A stretch of 64,000 nt of DNA from Alphaproteobacteria bacterium. GTDB lineage: Bacteria > Pseudomonadota > Alphaproteobacteria > Reyranellales > Reyranellaceae. The DNA lies in the NCBI GenBank assembly GCA_019635875.1, contig JAHBYP010000003.1, forward strand, positions 558,001 to 622,000, given 5' to 3'. Under the pieces are notes generated by a model that saw only the letters and a program-made list of their open reading frames with translations, did no database searches and was not told the origin of the DNA. Positions 41,156 through 51,250 of this stretch are shown here, piece after piece (position 1 is the first letter of the stretch; each line of letters begins with the position of its first letter). A program made the translations under genes and the position numbers.

Positions 41156-43225
41156 CTACGCACGGCGGATGATCAGGTTGCCGGCCGCGTCGGCCGTGAC
41201 GGTGTGACGCGGCGGGACGACGGTGGTGGAGTCCATCTGCAGCACGATGGCCGGGCCGTCGATCGCTGTGCCGACCGGCAGCTTGTCGCGCAGCAGGAAC
41301 GCGGTCTCGTGGTCCGTGAGCTCGCCATCGACGCGGAAGGTGCACAGCCCGGTGCGGATGCGCGCGGCCTCCAGCGGGCCACCTGATGGCGGCGCCGGCC
41401 GCGCGATCTCGGCCGCGCCCGCGGCGCCCACCAGGCGGATGTTGACGATCTCGATCGCGCTGTCGGCGAAATGGTGGCCGTACTCGCGGCGATGCACCTC
41501 GTGGAAGGCCGCGAAGGCCTCGGCCAGCGCCGCCGCGTCGAGCGTTCCGTCGGGGAAGGCGACACGCAGCTCGTAACCCTGGCCGACATAGCGCAGGTCG
41601 CCGCGCCTGACGAAGCTTACCCGCTCGAGGTCGATGTCGTCGGCGGCGAAGCGCGCCTCGAGCTCGCGGGCCATCGACTCGAAGCCGGCGTTCAGCCGCG
41701 CCAGATCGGGCGCGGTCGAGACCTGGAAGGCGGTGCGGATCGCGTCGTAGCGCAGATCGCTGATCAGCAGGCCGACCGCCGAGGTGATGCCGGGATGCGG
41801 CGGCACGATCACTTCTGCCACGCCCAGCATGGCGGCGACCTCGGCGCCGTGCAGCGGGCCGGCGCCGCCGAAGGCCACCAGGGTGAAGTCGCGCGGGTCG
41901 ATGCCCTTCTGCACCGTGCGCGAGCGGATGGCGTTGGCCATGTTGGCGTTGAGCACGGTGATCACGCCCTCGGCCGCCTCGCGCTCGCCCATGCCGAGCT
42001 CGCGCGCCAGCTCGCCGATCACGCGCCGCGCCGCCACCTCGTCGAGCGCCATGCCGCCGCCGAGGAAATGCCTGGCGTCGAGCCGTCCGAGCACGACGTT
42101 GGCGTCGGTCACCGTCGGCTTCGCACCGCCGCGGCCATAGGCGGCCGGACCGGGCACGGCACCGGCCGAGCGCGGACCGACCTTGAAGGCGCCGGCGCTG
42201 TCGACGAAGGCGATCGAGCCGCCGCCGGCACCGATGGTGTGCACGTCGATCATCGGCACCAGCACCGGGAAGCCGGCGATCCACGTGTCGCGCGCCGTGG
42301 CCTCGCCGAAGGTGCCCGAAGCGACGATGCCGATATCGGCCGAGGTACCGCCGACATCGAAGGTGATGAGGTTGCGCCGTTGCGACAGCGCACCGGCCCA
42401 GTCGCCGCCGATCACGCCGGCCGCCGGTCCCGACAACAATGTCAGCACCGGCCGCTCCGACACCATGGACGGCGTCGCCACGCCGCCATTGGAGGCCATG
42501 ATGCGCAGATCGGCGGCGAAGCCGGAGGCGACGATGTCGCCTTCGAGCTTCGACACGTAGTCGCGCACCTTGGGTCCGACGAAGGCGTTCATCGCCGTCG
42601 TGGTGAAACGCTCGAACTCGCGGAACTGCGGCGATACCGACGCCGAGGTCGTCGCGAAGCAGGCAGGGTACTCCTCGGCGACGATCTGCCGGGCGCGCTC
42701 CTCGTGCGCCGGATCGAGATAGGAGAACAGGAAGCAGATGGCGATGGCCTGCACGCCCGCTTCCTTCAGCTCGCGCACCGCCAGGCGCACGCCGTCCTCG
42801 TCGAGCGCGTCGAGCACCTCGCCGCGGGGCGGGATCAGCCGCTCGCGCACGGTCTTGCGATGACGACGGCGCACCAGCGGCCGGTCCTGCCAGGGGATGT
42901 CCTGCATGATCGAGTAATGCTGCGGCCGCTGGTGGCGGCCGATATGCAGGATGTCGCGGTAGCCGCCCGAGGTGATCATGCCGGTGACCGCGCCGTCGTG
43001 CTCGAGGATGGCGTTGGTGGCAATGGTGGTGCCGTGGAACACCACGTCGACCGCCTCGCGCGGGACGCCGTATTTCTCGCACAGTGCAACAAGGCCCGAC
43101 ACGACGCCGCGCGAGGGATCGTCGGGGGTGGTCGGCACCTTGTGGATCAAGGTGCTGCCGGCCTCCGTGTCGGCGAACACCAGGTCGGTGAAGGTGCCAC
43201 CGACATCGACCCCGATCAGCTTCAT
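41156..43225 (-). CDS. hyuA: Hydantoinase A/oxoprolinase family protein
   Basis: A 689-residue subunit of the HyuA family. MKLIGVDVGGTFTDLVFADTEAG is the ATPase phosphate-1 loop of the acetate-kinase/Hsc70 fold, FHGTTIATNAILEHDGA follows, ITFDVGGTSADIGIV is the second phosphate loop, and FGGAGPLHGAEVAAMLG is the adenosine-site motif. It would phosphorylate the cyclic amide or carboxy intermediate during ring opening together with HyuB. It is the first gene of the pair. The frame-shifted 1190-residue open frame over both genes is a shadow. Upstream, a family B repeat separates it from the divergent polyamine-type transporter. Confidence 0.94.
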   Translation of the reverse strand: MKLIGVDVGGTFTDLVFADTEAGSTLIHKVPTTPDDPSRGVVSGLVALCEKYGVPREAVDVVFHGTTIATNAILEHDGAVTGMITSGGYRDILHIGRHQRPQHYSIMQDIPWQDRPLVRRRHRKTVRERLIPPRGEVLDALDEDGVRLAVRELKEAGVQAIAICFLFSYLDPAHEERARQIVAEEYPACFATTSASVSPQFREFERFTTTAMNAFVGPKVRDYVSKLEGDIVASGFAADLRIMASNGGVATPSMVSERPVLTLLSGPAAGVIGGDWAGALSQRRNLITFDVGGTSADIGIVASGTFGEATARDTWIAGFPVLVPMIDVHTIGAGGGSIAFVDSAGAFKVGPRSAGAVPGPAAYGRGGAKPTVTDANVVLGRLDARHFLGGGMALDEVAARRVIGELARELGMGEREAAEGVITVLNANMANAIRSRTVQKGIDPRDFTLVAFGGAGPLHGAEVAAMLGVAEVIVPPHPGITSAVGLLISDLRYDAIRTAFQVSTAPDLARLNAGFESMARELEARFAADDIDLERVSFVRRGDLRYVGQGYELRVAFPDGTLDAAALAEAFAAFHEVHRREYGHHFADSAIEIVNIRLVGAAGAAEIARPAPPSGGPLEAARIRTGLCTFRVDGELTDHETAFLLRDKLPVGTAIDGPAIVLQMDSTTVVPPRHTVTADAAGNLIIRRA

Positions 43226-43585
43226 CCGCCACCTCGATCCCGCTGGTCCCGGAGACGCAAGACGCGAGCCAGCCGCACGTCGTCGTCCTGAGCGTCAGCG
43301 AAGGACCTCGCGGTATCGTGGCCCCGATCGGGCCCCCGCCGGATCCTTCGCTTCGCTCAGGATGACAATTGGTGATCATTCGACGAGCAATATGCCCAAT
43401 CCACAATCGGAATCGCCGAAACGCGCCTGTGGGCGGATACTCCGTAGACAGCATCGGGGGATTGTTCAGTGACCGGTCGCGACGATCGCCGCTCCTTTGG
43501 GCATCGGCTCACCTCGCTGATGCGCGGCACTGCTCTTGCATCGGGCACCCGGACAGAAGCCGAGGCGTCCGGGAGAGACGAGCGG
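43226..43585. other. Divergent intergenic region between hyuA and transporter ATPase
   Basis: About 360 bases if the ATPase starts at 43586. It contains a family B repeat and a less GC-rich stretch (43370-43430) likely to hold promoters for both directions. The part from 43469 could instead encode an N-terminal extension of the ATPase from a GTG. Confidence 0.45.
43282..43366. repeat. Family B inverted repeat, copy 2
   Basis: Arms GTCGTCCTGAGCGTCAGCGAAGG and CCTTCGCTTCGCTCAGGATGAC around AGGACCTCGCGGTATCG; the right inner arm is partly lost. Confidence 0.87.
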
Positions 43586-44659
<1,074 letters not shown>

Positions 44660-44677
44660 AGAAGAAGGAGAGGCATC

Positions 44678-45967
44678 ATGAGCGAGAAGAAGACCGCGGG
44701 ACCCGGACGCCGCACCATGCTGAAGGGCACCGCCGCGCTCGCCGGCACGGCGCTGGGCAGCGGCGCGATCGGCGGCTTCCCGACCATCTGGGGCCAGACG
44801 ACGAAGAACATCACGTTGCGCCAGTTCGGCACCGGCGTCTCGAACATCAACGAGATCGCCGACAAGTGCAAAGCCGACCTCGGCATCACGCTGCAGATGA
44901 CGGCGCTCGACTCCGACGCGGTCGTGCAGCGCGCGGTGACGCAGCCCAACAGCTACGACATCGCCGACATCGAGTACTGGATGGTCAAGAAGGTCTTCCC
45001 GGCCAACGTGCTGCAGGCGATGGACGTCAAGAAGATCAAGTACTTCGACAAGATCGTGCCGATCTTCACCACGGGCAAGCTCAAGCCCGACAGCGTGGTC
45101 GCGCAGGGTACGGCGCCGAGCACGGTGGGCTTCGTCGAGGGCGCCGGCTCGACCAAGTTCGCCAAGGGCCAGACCGGCTGGTTCACGATGATCCCGACGA
45201 TCTACAACGCCGACACGCTGGGCATCCGTCCGGATCTGGTCGGCCGCAAGATCGATTCGTGGAAGGACATGCTCGACCCGAAGTTCAAGGGCAAGACCTC
45301 GATCCTCAACATTCCCTCGATCGGCATCATGGACGCCGCGATGATCTGCGAGTCGGCGGGCATCGTGAAGTACGGCGACAAGGGCAACATGACCAAGGCG
45401 GAGATCGACAAGACCATCGATTTCCTGATCAAGACCAAGAAGGAGGGCCAGTTCCGCGCCTTCTGGAAGACCTTCGACGAGTCGGTGAACCTGATGGCCT
45501 CGGGCGAGGTGATCATCCAGTCGATGTGGTCGCCGGCGGTCACCGCGGTGCGGTCGAAGGGCGTGCCCTGCATCTACCAGCCGCTCAAGGAAGGCTATCG
45601 CGCCTGGGGCGGCGGCCTGGGCCTCGCCAAGCATCTCAGCGGCGACAAGCTGGCGGCGGCCTATGACTACATCAACTGGTACATGTCGGGCTGGGTCGGC
45701 GCCTTCCTCAACCGGCAGGGCTACTACTCCGCCGTGCTCGAGACCGCCAAGGCCAACATGAGCGAGGACGAGTGGGGCTACTGGATGGAAGGCAAGCCGG
45801 CCAAGGGCGAGATCAAGAGCCCCAAGGGCGTGGTGATGGAAAAGCCCGGTGCGGTGCGCGACGGCGGCTCGTTCTACGACCGCATGGGCGCGGTCTCGTG
45901 CTGGAACGCGGTGATGGATGAGGACCGCTACATGGTCCAGAAGTGGAACTCCTTCATCGCGGCGTAG
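44678..45967 (+). CDS. Tat-exported ABC substrate-binding protein (polyamine/PotD-like)
   Basis: A 429-residue periplasmic binding protein. The N-terminus carries a twin-arginine signal (GRRTMLKGTAALAGTALGSGAIGG), so it is probably exported folded. The mature part (NITLRQFGTGVSNINEIADKCKADLGITL, WSPAVTAVRSKGVPCIYQPLKEGYRAWGGGLGLAK) matches family 1/PotD-type proteins of polyamine, opine and related transporters. AAGAAGGAGAGG lies upstream of ATG 44678, 18 bases after the ATPase stop. The ligand cannot be read from sequence; proximity to the hydantoinase genes hints at a nitrogenous compound. A family B repeat separates it from the permease genes. Confidence 0.92.
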   Translation: MSEKKTAGPGRRTMLKGTAALAGTALGSGAIGGFPTIWGQTTKNITLRQFGTGVSNINEIADKCKADLGITLQMTALDSDAVVQRAVTQPNSYDIADIEYWMVKKVFPANVLQAMDVKKIKYFDKIVPIFTTGKLKPDSVVAQGTAPSTVGFVEGAGSTKFAKGQTGWFTMIPTIYNADTLGIRPDLVGRKIDSWKDMLDPKFKGKTSILNIPSIGIMDAAMICESAGIVKYGDKGNMTKAEIDKTIDFLIKTKKEGQFRAFWKTFDESVNLMASGEVIIQSMWSPAVTAVRSKGVPCIYQPLKEGYRAWGGGLGLAKHLSGDKLAAAYDYINWYMSGWVGAFLNRQGYYSAVLETAKANMSEDEWGYWMEGKPAKGEIKSPKGVVMEKPGAVRDGGSFYDRMGAVSCWNAVMDEDRYMVQKWNSFIAA

Positions 45968-45976
45968 GCGCGTGAT

Positions 45977-46077
45977 GTCGTCCTGAGCGAAGCGAAGGAC
46001 CTTGCGGTCGTGCGGTCACATCAAGGCATGTGTCCGCTCGCACTACCGCGAGGTCCTTCGCTGGCGCTCAGGACGAC
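45977..46077. repeat. Family B inverted repeat, copy 3
   Basis: Arms GTCGTCCTGAGCGAAGCGAAGG and CCTTCGCTGGCGCTCAGGACGAC, inner AGGACCTTGCGGT/ACCGCGAGGTCCT. It lies inside the transporter operon between binding-protein and permease genes, a common place for a 3'-protective hairpin that lets the binding protein outnumber the permeases. Confidence 0.88.
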
Positions 46078-46102
46078 GGCGTTCTTCGCGTAATCTCTCC
46101 CG

Positions 46103-46960
46103 ATGTCCGTCCGCAGCCCGAACTGGGTGCCCTATCTCCAGGTAGCGCCGCTGTCGCTGGTGTTCCTGGTGTTCCTTGTCGTGCCGATCCTGACCATCGT
46201 CGTGGTCAGCTTCTTCGACTACGACAGCACGCGGCTGCTGCCGGATTTCGTGCTGACCAACTACGAGGAGCTGCTGAGCTCCTCGATCACCTGGCGCACC
46301 TACGGGCAGACCCTGGAATTCGCCCTCATCACCTGGATCTGCACGCTGCTGATCGGCTTCACCGTCGCCTATTTCCTCGCCTTCCATGTGCGCTCGACGG
46401 CGTGGCAGACGGTGCTGTTCCTGGTCTGCACGATTCCGTTCTGGACCTCCAACATCATCCGCATGATCTCGTGGATCCCGTTCCTCGGCCGCAACGGCGT
46501 GCTCAACACCGCGCTGCAGGGCGCCGGCGTGATCGACCGGCCGCTCGAGTTCCTGCTGTTCTCCGACTTCGCCGTCGTGCTGGCCTATGTCCACCTCTAC
46601 ACGCTGTTCATGGTGGTGCCGATCTTCAACTCGATGATGCGCATCGACCGCTCGCTGATCGAGGCGGCGCACGACGCCGGCGCCTCGGGCCGGCAGATCC
46701 TGTGGAACGTGATCATTCCCCTGTGCAAGCCCGGCATCGCCATCGGCTCGATCTTCGTCGTCACCATCGTCATGGGCGACTTCGTCACCGTGCGTCTGAT
46801 GAGCGGCGGCCAGAGCGCCTCGGTCGGGCTGATGATGATCAACGCCATGTCGCTGCTGCAGTACCCGGCGGCGGCCGCCAACGCCGTCGTGCTGCTGATC
46901 CTGGTGCTGATGACCGTGGCGCTGATGATCCGCGTCGTCGACATCCGCAGGGAGCTCTAG
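46103..46960 (+). CDS. ABC transporter permease (PotB-like)
   Basis: A 285-residue inner-membrane permease with six helices (VAPLSLVFLVFLVVPILTIVVVSFF first). The N-terminal half includes FWTSNIIRMISWIPFLGRNGVLN, a segment typical of PotB/PotH-type proteins, and the EAA loop is SLIEAAHDAGASGRQILWNVIIPLCKPG. It pairs with the PotC-like permease four bases downstream. The ATG at 46103 is preceded by no strong SD; the gene starts 26 bases after a family B repeat. Confidence 0.93.
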   Translation: MSVRSPNWVPYLQVAPLSLVFLVFLVVPILTIVVVSFFDYDSTRLLPDFVLTNYEELLSSSITWRTYGQTLEFALITWICTLLIGFTVAYFLAFHVRSTAWQTVLFLVCTIPFWTSNIIRMISWIPFLGRNGVLNTALQGAGVIDRPLEFLLFSDFAVVLAYVHLYTLFMVVPIFNSMMRIDRSLIEAAHDAGASGRQILWNVIIPLCKPGIAIGSIFVVTIVMGDFVTVRLMSGGQSASVGLMMINAMSLLQYPAAAANAVVLLILVLMTVALMIRVVDIRREL

Positions 46961-46963
46961 GCG

Positions 46964-47809
46964 ATGCGCGACGGCCGCCGGCGTCCCCTCTCCTTCTACC
47001 TGCTGGCCGGCTTCTTCGGCCTGTTCGTGCTGTTCCTCTACGGGCCGACCTCGACCATCGTGCTCCTGTCCTTCCAGGGCCCCTCGGGCGGGCTGACCTT
47101 TCCGATGAACGGCGTGTCGCTCCACTGGTTCGGCAATCTCTTCGAGCGCCAGATGGTCGGCGATTTCGCCGGCTCGCTGCAGCGCTCGATGCTGCTGGGC
47201 ATTGTCACCATGCTGGTGACCGTGGCCGTCTCCTTCGCCGCCGGGCTGGCATTCCGCAAGCGTTTCAGGGGCGCCACCCTAGTCTTCTACCTCGCCATCG
47301 CCAGCCTGATCGTGCCCTCGATCCTGATCAGCCTGGGCATCGGCCTGCTGTTTCGCGTGCTCGAATGGGACCCGGCCTGGTACAGCTCGGCCTTCGGCGC
47401 GCACCTGTCGTGGACCCTGCCCTTCGGCCTGCTGATCATGTTCGCGGTCTTCAATCGGTTCAGCCCGAGCTACGAGGAGGCGGCGCGCGATCTCGGCGCG
47501 TCGCCGTGGCAGACCATCCGCCATGTCGTGCTGCCGATCGTGCTGCCCAGCCTGATCGGCGTCGGCCTGTTCGGCTTCACGCTCAGCTACGACGAATTCG
47601 CGCGCAGCCTCTACACGTCGGGCACCTTCAACACGCTGCCGCTGGAGATCTACGGCATGACGACCAACGTCACCACGCCGGTGCTCTACGCGCTGGGCAC
47701 GGTGACCACGGGCGTGTCATTCCTGGTGATCGCGCTCTCGCTGGCCGCCTTCGTCGTCATCCGCCGCCGCCGCGCGCGCTTCGGCAGCGACGCCGGTCGG
47801 GGCGTGTAG
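46964..47809 (+). CDS. ABC transporter permease (PotC-like)
   Basis: A 281-residue inner-membrane permease with six helices (LLAGFFGLFVLFLYGPTSTIVLLSF first), followed by the GLTFPMNGVSLHWFGNLF periplasmic block characteristic of PotC-type partners and the EAA loop SYEEAARDLGASPWQTIRHVVLPIVLPS. It starts three bases after the PotB-like stop with the SD GGGAGCTC within that gene's end. It closes the operon; a family A palindrome follows and may terminate transcription. Confidence 0.93.
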   Translation: MRDGRRRPLSFYLLAGFFGLFVLFLYGPTSTIVLLSFQGPSGGLTFPMNGVSLHWFGNLFERQMVGDFAGSLQRSMLLGIVTMLVTVAVSFAAGLAFRKRFRGATLVFYLAIASLIVPSILISLGIGLLFRVLEWDPAWYSSAFGAHLSWTLPFGLLIMFAVFNRFSPSYEEAARDLGASPWQTIRHVVLPIVLPSLIGVGLFGFTLSYDEFARSLYTSGTFNTLPLEIYGMTTNVTTPVLYALGTVTTGVSFLVIALSLAAFVVIRRRRARFGSDAGRGV

Positions 47810-47818
47810 CACATATTG

Positions 47819-47886
47819 CTGTCATCCCGAGCGCAGCGAGGGATCCAGGCTTGCGACTAGATCCCTCGCTGCGCTCGGGATGACAG
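47819..47886. repeat. Family A inverted repeat, copy 8
   Basis: Full-length copy with near-perfect arms, between the convergent permease and NHL-protein genes; a likely bidirectional terminator. Confidence 0.92.
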
Positions 47887-47927
47887 AAGAGTCTACGCGA
47901 TCGGAATGTGCTCCGGCTGGACGATCG

Positions 47928-48773
47928 CTAGTCCAGCCGCTCCAGCTTGGTTACTTCCTGCGGCGGCAGCTCGGCGAGGTAGAGGTTGCCGTCGGCGTCG
48001 CCCGCGATGCCGTGGGCGCCGTTGATCGCGCCGCGACAGCGCCCGATCAGCCTGCCTTCGGGCGAGAGCAGGCTGATGCGCGGGATCTGATCGGTGACGA
48101 AGATACGGTCGCGATCGTCCACCCAGATCTGCATCGGATGATAGAAGTCGCCCCAGGCGGCGATGAAGTTGCCGGCGCGGTCGAAGACCTGCACACGGTT
48201 GTTCTCGCGATCGCCGACCAGCACCCGGTCGAAACGATCGACCCAGATGGCGTGCGGCGTGGTGAAGGCGCCCGGCGCATCGCCGTGCCCGCCCCAGCTG
48301 CGGATCAGCGTGCCGTCGGCGGCGAAGCGATGGACGCTGGAATTGCCGTAGCCGTCGGCGACGTAGATCTCGCCGTCTGCCGCCTCGGCCGCCGCCGTCG
48401 GATGGTTGAACGGCGCGTCGAGCGCGGGGTGATGGCGGCGGCCGAGCGCCTGCACGAGCCTGCCGTCGGCGTCGAAGCGCAGCACCTGGTGCGCGTCGCG
48501 ATCGGCCACCAGCATCGTGCCGCCGGAGGCGGCGCTGATGTAGTGCGGCTCGGCGAGCTGGCCCTCACCCCACGATCCGACGAGACGTCCGTCGCGCTCG
48601 AAGACGAGGACCGGCCGATCGGTTCCACGCTGCGCGACATGCACGCGCCCCTCGCGATCGACCACAAGATCAGAGATGAACCCGAAGCTTTCACCTGCGG
48701 GCAACCGCGCCCACTTGCGGTGGATCGCGTAGCGGCGATCGCCGAGCAAGACGACATAGCGTTCGTCGGACAT
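47928..48773 (-). CDS. NHL-repeat / SMP-30-like beta-propeller protein
   Basis: A 281-residue protein built of about six repeats of roughly 45 residues, each with a strand pattern such as GRLVGSWGEGQLAEPHYISAASGGTMLVADRDAHQVLRFDADGRL and GNFIAAWGDFYHPMQIWVDDRDRIFVTDQIPRISLLSPEGRL (shown in part: the recurring cores are VADRD, VADGYGN, VGDREN, VTDQIP). This is a six-bladed NHL-type propeller. No signal peptide is visible. Members of this group include peptidylglycine-lyase-like and gluconolactonase-like proteins, but many are uncharacterised, and no catalytic signature is clear. The gene stands alone between a convergent operon and the iron-binding protein gene. Confidence 0.85.
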   Translation of the reverse strand: MSDERYVVLLGDRRYAIHRKWARLPAGESFGFISDLVVDREGRVHVAQRGTDRPVLVFERDGRLVGSWGEGQLAEPHYISAASGGTMLVADRDAHQVLRFDADGRLVQALGRRHHPALDAPFNHPTAAAEAADGEIYVADGYGNSSVHRFAADGTLIRSWGGHGDAPGAFTTPHAIWVDRFDRVLVGDRENNRVQVFDRAGNFIAAWGDFYHPMQIWVDDRDRIFVTDQIPRISLLSPEGRLIGRCRGAINGAHGIAGDADGNLYLAELPPQEVTKLERLD

Positions 48774-48814
48774 GCGTCCAGCTCAGCACAATGACCGACG
48801 CTGTCAACACGCAA

Positions 48815-48846
48815 ACGGGCGCCGCTGCGATCGCAGCGGCGCCCGT
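48815..48846 (-). terminator. Perfect 32-base palindrome after the iron-binding protein gene
   Basis: ACGGGCGCCGCTGCGA followed by its exact reverse complement, then GTTTGCG on the minus strand, 28 bases after the stop codon. A loop of about four bases leaves a 14-bp GC-rich stem. Confidence 0.75.
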
Positions 48847-48874
48847 CGTCGGCAGCGTCGGGGAGGCCGGTGGC

Positions 48875-49894
48875 CTACTTCCAGCCGACCTTGTCCATGA
48901 TCGCCTGCGCCTTGGCCTGGTTGCGGCCGAGCTCGGCGACGTTCACCTGGTCGCGCTTGAAGTTGCCCAGCGAGGCGAGGCCCTTGTTGTCGACCGGCAC
49001 TTCGGTAACCGGCCACTCGTTGTTGCCGTTGGCGAAGTAGAGCTGCGCGGAGTCGCTGGCGAGGTACTCGAGGAACTTCACCGCCGCGTCCCGGTTGGGC
49101 GAGTTCTTGGCCATGCCGCCGCCCGAGACGTTGACATGCGTGCCGCGGTTGCCCTGGTTGGGGAACAGGACCTGGGTCTTGGCCGCCACCGCCTTGTCGG
49201 CGTCCTTGGCCGAGTTCAGCAGGCGCACGTAGTAGTAGCTGTTGCTGATCGCCACGTCGCACTGGCCGGCGGCCACCGCCTTGATCTGGTCGGTGTCGCC
49301 GCCCTGCGGCGGACGCGCGAGGTTCTCCTTCACGCCCCGGGCCCAGGCCTCGGCCTTCTCCTCGCCGACCGTGGCGATCATCGAGGACAGGAGCGAGAGG
49401 TTGTAGATGTGGCTGCCGGAACGGGCGCAGATGCGGCCCTTCCACTCGGGCTTGGTGAGGTCCTCGTAGTCCTTCAGCTCGCCCGGCTTGACCTTGTCCT
49501 TGTTGACCACCAGCACCCGGGCGCGGGCGGAGAAGCCGAACCACTTGCCGTCCTTGTCGCGCAGATAGGCCGGCACCGCCTTTTCCAGCGCCGCCGACTT
49601 CACCGGCTGCAGGATGCCGGCCTGCTCGGCCTTCCAGATGCGGCCCATGTCGACGGTGAGCATCACGTCGGCCGGGCTGTTGGCGCCCTCCTGGCGGATG
49701 CGCTCGATGATCTCGTCTTCCTTGGCATCGATGCGATTGATCTTGATGCCGGTGGCCTTGGTGAAATCGCCGTAGAGCTTCTCGTCGGTCTGGTAGTGGC
49801 GCGCCGAATAGAGATTGAGCTGCTGCGCCATCGTGGGCGCCGCTGCCATCCCGGCGGCCAGGGCAGTGGCGAAAATCAAGGCTCTGGCGGTCAT
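48875..49894 (-). CDS. Iron(III) ABC transporter substrate-binding protein (FutA/FbpA type)
   Basis: A 339-residue periplasmic ferric-binding protein. Signal peptide MTARALIFATALAAGMAAAPTMAQQ, then LNLYSARHYQTDEKLYGDFTKATGIKINRIDA, the iron-binding family start in which the Tyr/His residues are ligands, and the C-terminal DVAISNSYYYVRLL block with the adjacent Tyr residues that bind Fe(III). GGAGGAGG lies upstream of ATG 49894. No permease or ATPase adjoins; the FbpB-like permease at 31948 is the only candidate partner in the window. Two dyad motifs flank a promoter-like pair at 49958-49986, suggesting dedicated regulation. Confidence 0.94.
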   Translation of the reverse strand: MTARALIFATALAAGMAAAPTMAQQLNLYSARHYQTDEKLYGDFTKATGIKINRIDAKEDEIIERIRQEGANSPADVMLTVDMGRIWKAEQAGILQPVKSAALEKAVPAYLRDKDGKWFGFSARARVLVVNKDKVKPGELKDYEDLTKPEWKGRICARSGSHIYNLSLLSSMIATVGEEKAEAWARGVKENLARPPQGGDTDQIKAVAAGQCDVAISNSYYYVRLLNSAKDADKAVAAKTQVLFPNQGNRGTHVNVSGGGMAKNSPNRDAAVKFLEYLASDSAQLYFANGNNEWPVTEVPVDNKGLASLGNFKRDQVNVAELGRNQAKAQAIMDKVGWK

Positions 49895-49937
49895 CTGCAC
49901 CCTCCTCCACCGCGGCCGACGCCCCAGCGGGTCGCAC

Positions 49938-50009
49938 ACGCGAGTAAGTCGCAGTGGTAGATGGCCGATTCCAGCGCTAGGGTCAAGGCGAACGCGAACA
50001 AGTCGCAGT
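49938..50009 (-). promoter_or_regulatory. Promoter with two GCGA-N5-TCGC dyads upstream of the iron-binding protein gene
   Basis: Minus-strand TTGACC (49986-49981), 17-base spacer, CATCTA (49963-49958). Two direct copies of ACGCGANNAAGTCGCAGT (plus strand 49938-49955 and 49992-50009; 16 of 18 identical, centres 54 bp apart) each contain the dyad GCGA-N5-TCGC. One overlaps the expected start site and the other lies upstream of -35. Confidence 0.45.
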
Positions 50010-50082
50010 TACCTGCCGGCTGGAGCGGCAACAGGGACGTTGTCCCGGGCGGCAACTGTTGTTACCGCTCACTTTGTACGCC

Positions 50083-51096
50083 ATGGATGCCGTGACCCAA
50101 CCCGCCCCCATCGTTGCCGACGAGCCGGATCCCGATGCCGCGCCCCGGGCGGTGCCCGAGCTCGTGCGGCAGATGTACGTCGCCGCCGACCGCTACGACT
50201 TCGTGACATCGCCCGACGGCGCCAGGCTGCGCTACGCCTTTTGGCGCGCCCGCGCCGAGCGGCCGCGCGGCACCATCCTGCTGCTCAACGGCCGCGGCGA
50301 GTTCATCGAGAAATACGCCATCGAGATCGTCCCCGAGCTGCGCGCCCGCGGCTTCGCCATCTGGACCATGGACTGGCGCGGCCAGGGCCTGTCGGCGCGC
50401 TCGCTGCCCGATTCGCAGAAGGGTCACATCGACCGCTTCGAGACCTACGTGTCGGATCTCGCCGCCTTCGTCGACAAGGTCGCCGCCAGCGACACGCCCC
50501 GGCCGATCGTCACGCTCAGCCATTCGATGGGCGCGCACAATTTGCTGCGCTATCTGGCCGAGCACGGCAACGGGCCGATCAAGGCCGGGTTCATGACGGC
50601 GCCGATGACGGGGCTGCGCAGCGAGGCGGCCATCCGCGCGCTGCTCAGCCTGCTGCCGCCGACCGCCAAGATCGACCAGCGCTATTTCTACGGCGGCACG
50701 CCCTTCCGCCTGGTCGGTCGCGAGTTCATCGGCAACAAGGTGACGCACGATCTGCGCCGCTTCCGCTTCGCCGAGGCCTGGTATGTCACCGACCCGCGCC
50801 TGCCGATCGGCGGGCCGACCATAGGCTGGCTGCGCCAGGCGGTGAAGTCGATTCGCCAGCTGGTCGAGCCGAGCTATCTGGCGCGCATCACGCTGCCGCT
50901 GATGATGCTCAGCGCCAAGCAGGATCTGCTGGTCGACAGCCGCACCCACGCGGCGCTGACCACGCGGCTGCCCAATGCGAAGGTGATCGACTACGAGGGC
51001 GCGCGCCACGAGATCATGATGGAGATCGACAAGGTCCGCGCCCGCTTCTGGACCGACTTCGACCGCTTCACCGGCGAGCACGCGCCGCTGCGGTGA
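50083..51096 (+). CDS. Alpha/beta hydrolase (lysophospholipase/monoglyceride lipase-like)
   Basis: A 337-residue alpha/beta hydrolase. RGTILLLNGRGEFIEKYAIEIVPEL corresponds to the oxyanion strand, FAIWTMDWRGQGLSAR is the GxGxS-type strap, LSHSMGAHNLLRYL is the nucleophile elbow with the catalytic Ser, and the C-terminal DYEGARHEIMMEIDKVR supplies the His. The pattern matches COG2267 lysophospholipases. No signal peptide is present. The ATG at 50083 gives MDAVTQPAPIV; a TTG at 50059 is a less likely alternative. It is divergent from the iron-binding protein gene across a 188-base regulatory gap, and its stop is closely followed by a family C repeat. Confidence 0.9.
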   Translation: MDAVTQPAPIVADEPDPDAAPRAVPELVRQMYVAADRYDFVTSPDGARLRYAFWRARAERPRGTILLLNGRGEFIEKYAIEIVPELRARGFAIWTMDWRGQGLSARSLPDSQKGHIDRFETYVSDLAAFVDKVAASDTPRPIVTLSHSMGAHNLLRYLAEHGNGPIKAGFMTAPMTGLRSEAAIRALLSLLPPTAKIDQRYFYGGTPFRLVGREFIGNKVTHDLRRFRFAEAWYVTDPRLPIGGPTIGWLRQAVKSIRQLVEPSYLARITLPLMMLSAKQDLLVDSRTHAALTTRLPNAKVIDYEGARHEIMMEIDKVRARFWTDFDRFTGEHAPLR

Positions 51097-51108
51097 GACA
51101 CGTAGAAC

Positions 51109-51238
51109 TACCTTCCCCCGGAGGGGGAAGGTGGCAGCGCGTAGCGCTGACGGATGGGGGATGTCGAAGACGGCCTCCTCCGTCCGTCTTCGACATCCCT
51201 CATCCGCCCTTCGGGCACCTTCCCCCTCCGGGGGAAGG
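51109..51238. repeat. Family C composite repeat, copy 5
   Basis: A 130-bp copy with intact outer arms and inner GTCGAAGACGG/CCGTCTTCGAC stem; it lies between the convergent hydrolase and csoR genes, 12 bases from the csoR stop. Confidence 0.93.
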
Positions 51239-51250
51239 GAAGATCCCGAC

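Noticed and set aside
39882..43454. A 1190-codon open frame on the minus strand over hyuA and hyuB
   Set aside because: It is the shifted frame of the two real genes, with Arg/Ala/Gly-rich low-complexity translation caused by high GC; the true frames carry all family motifs.
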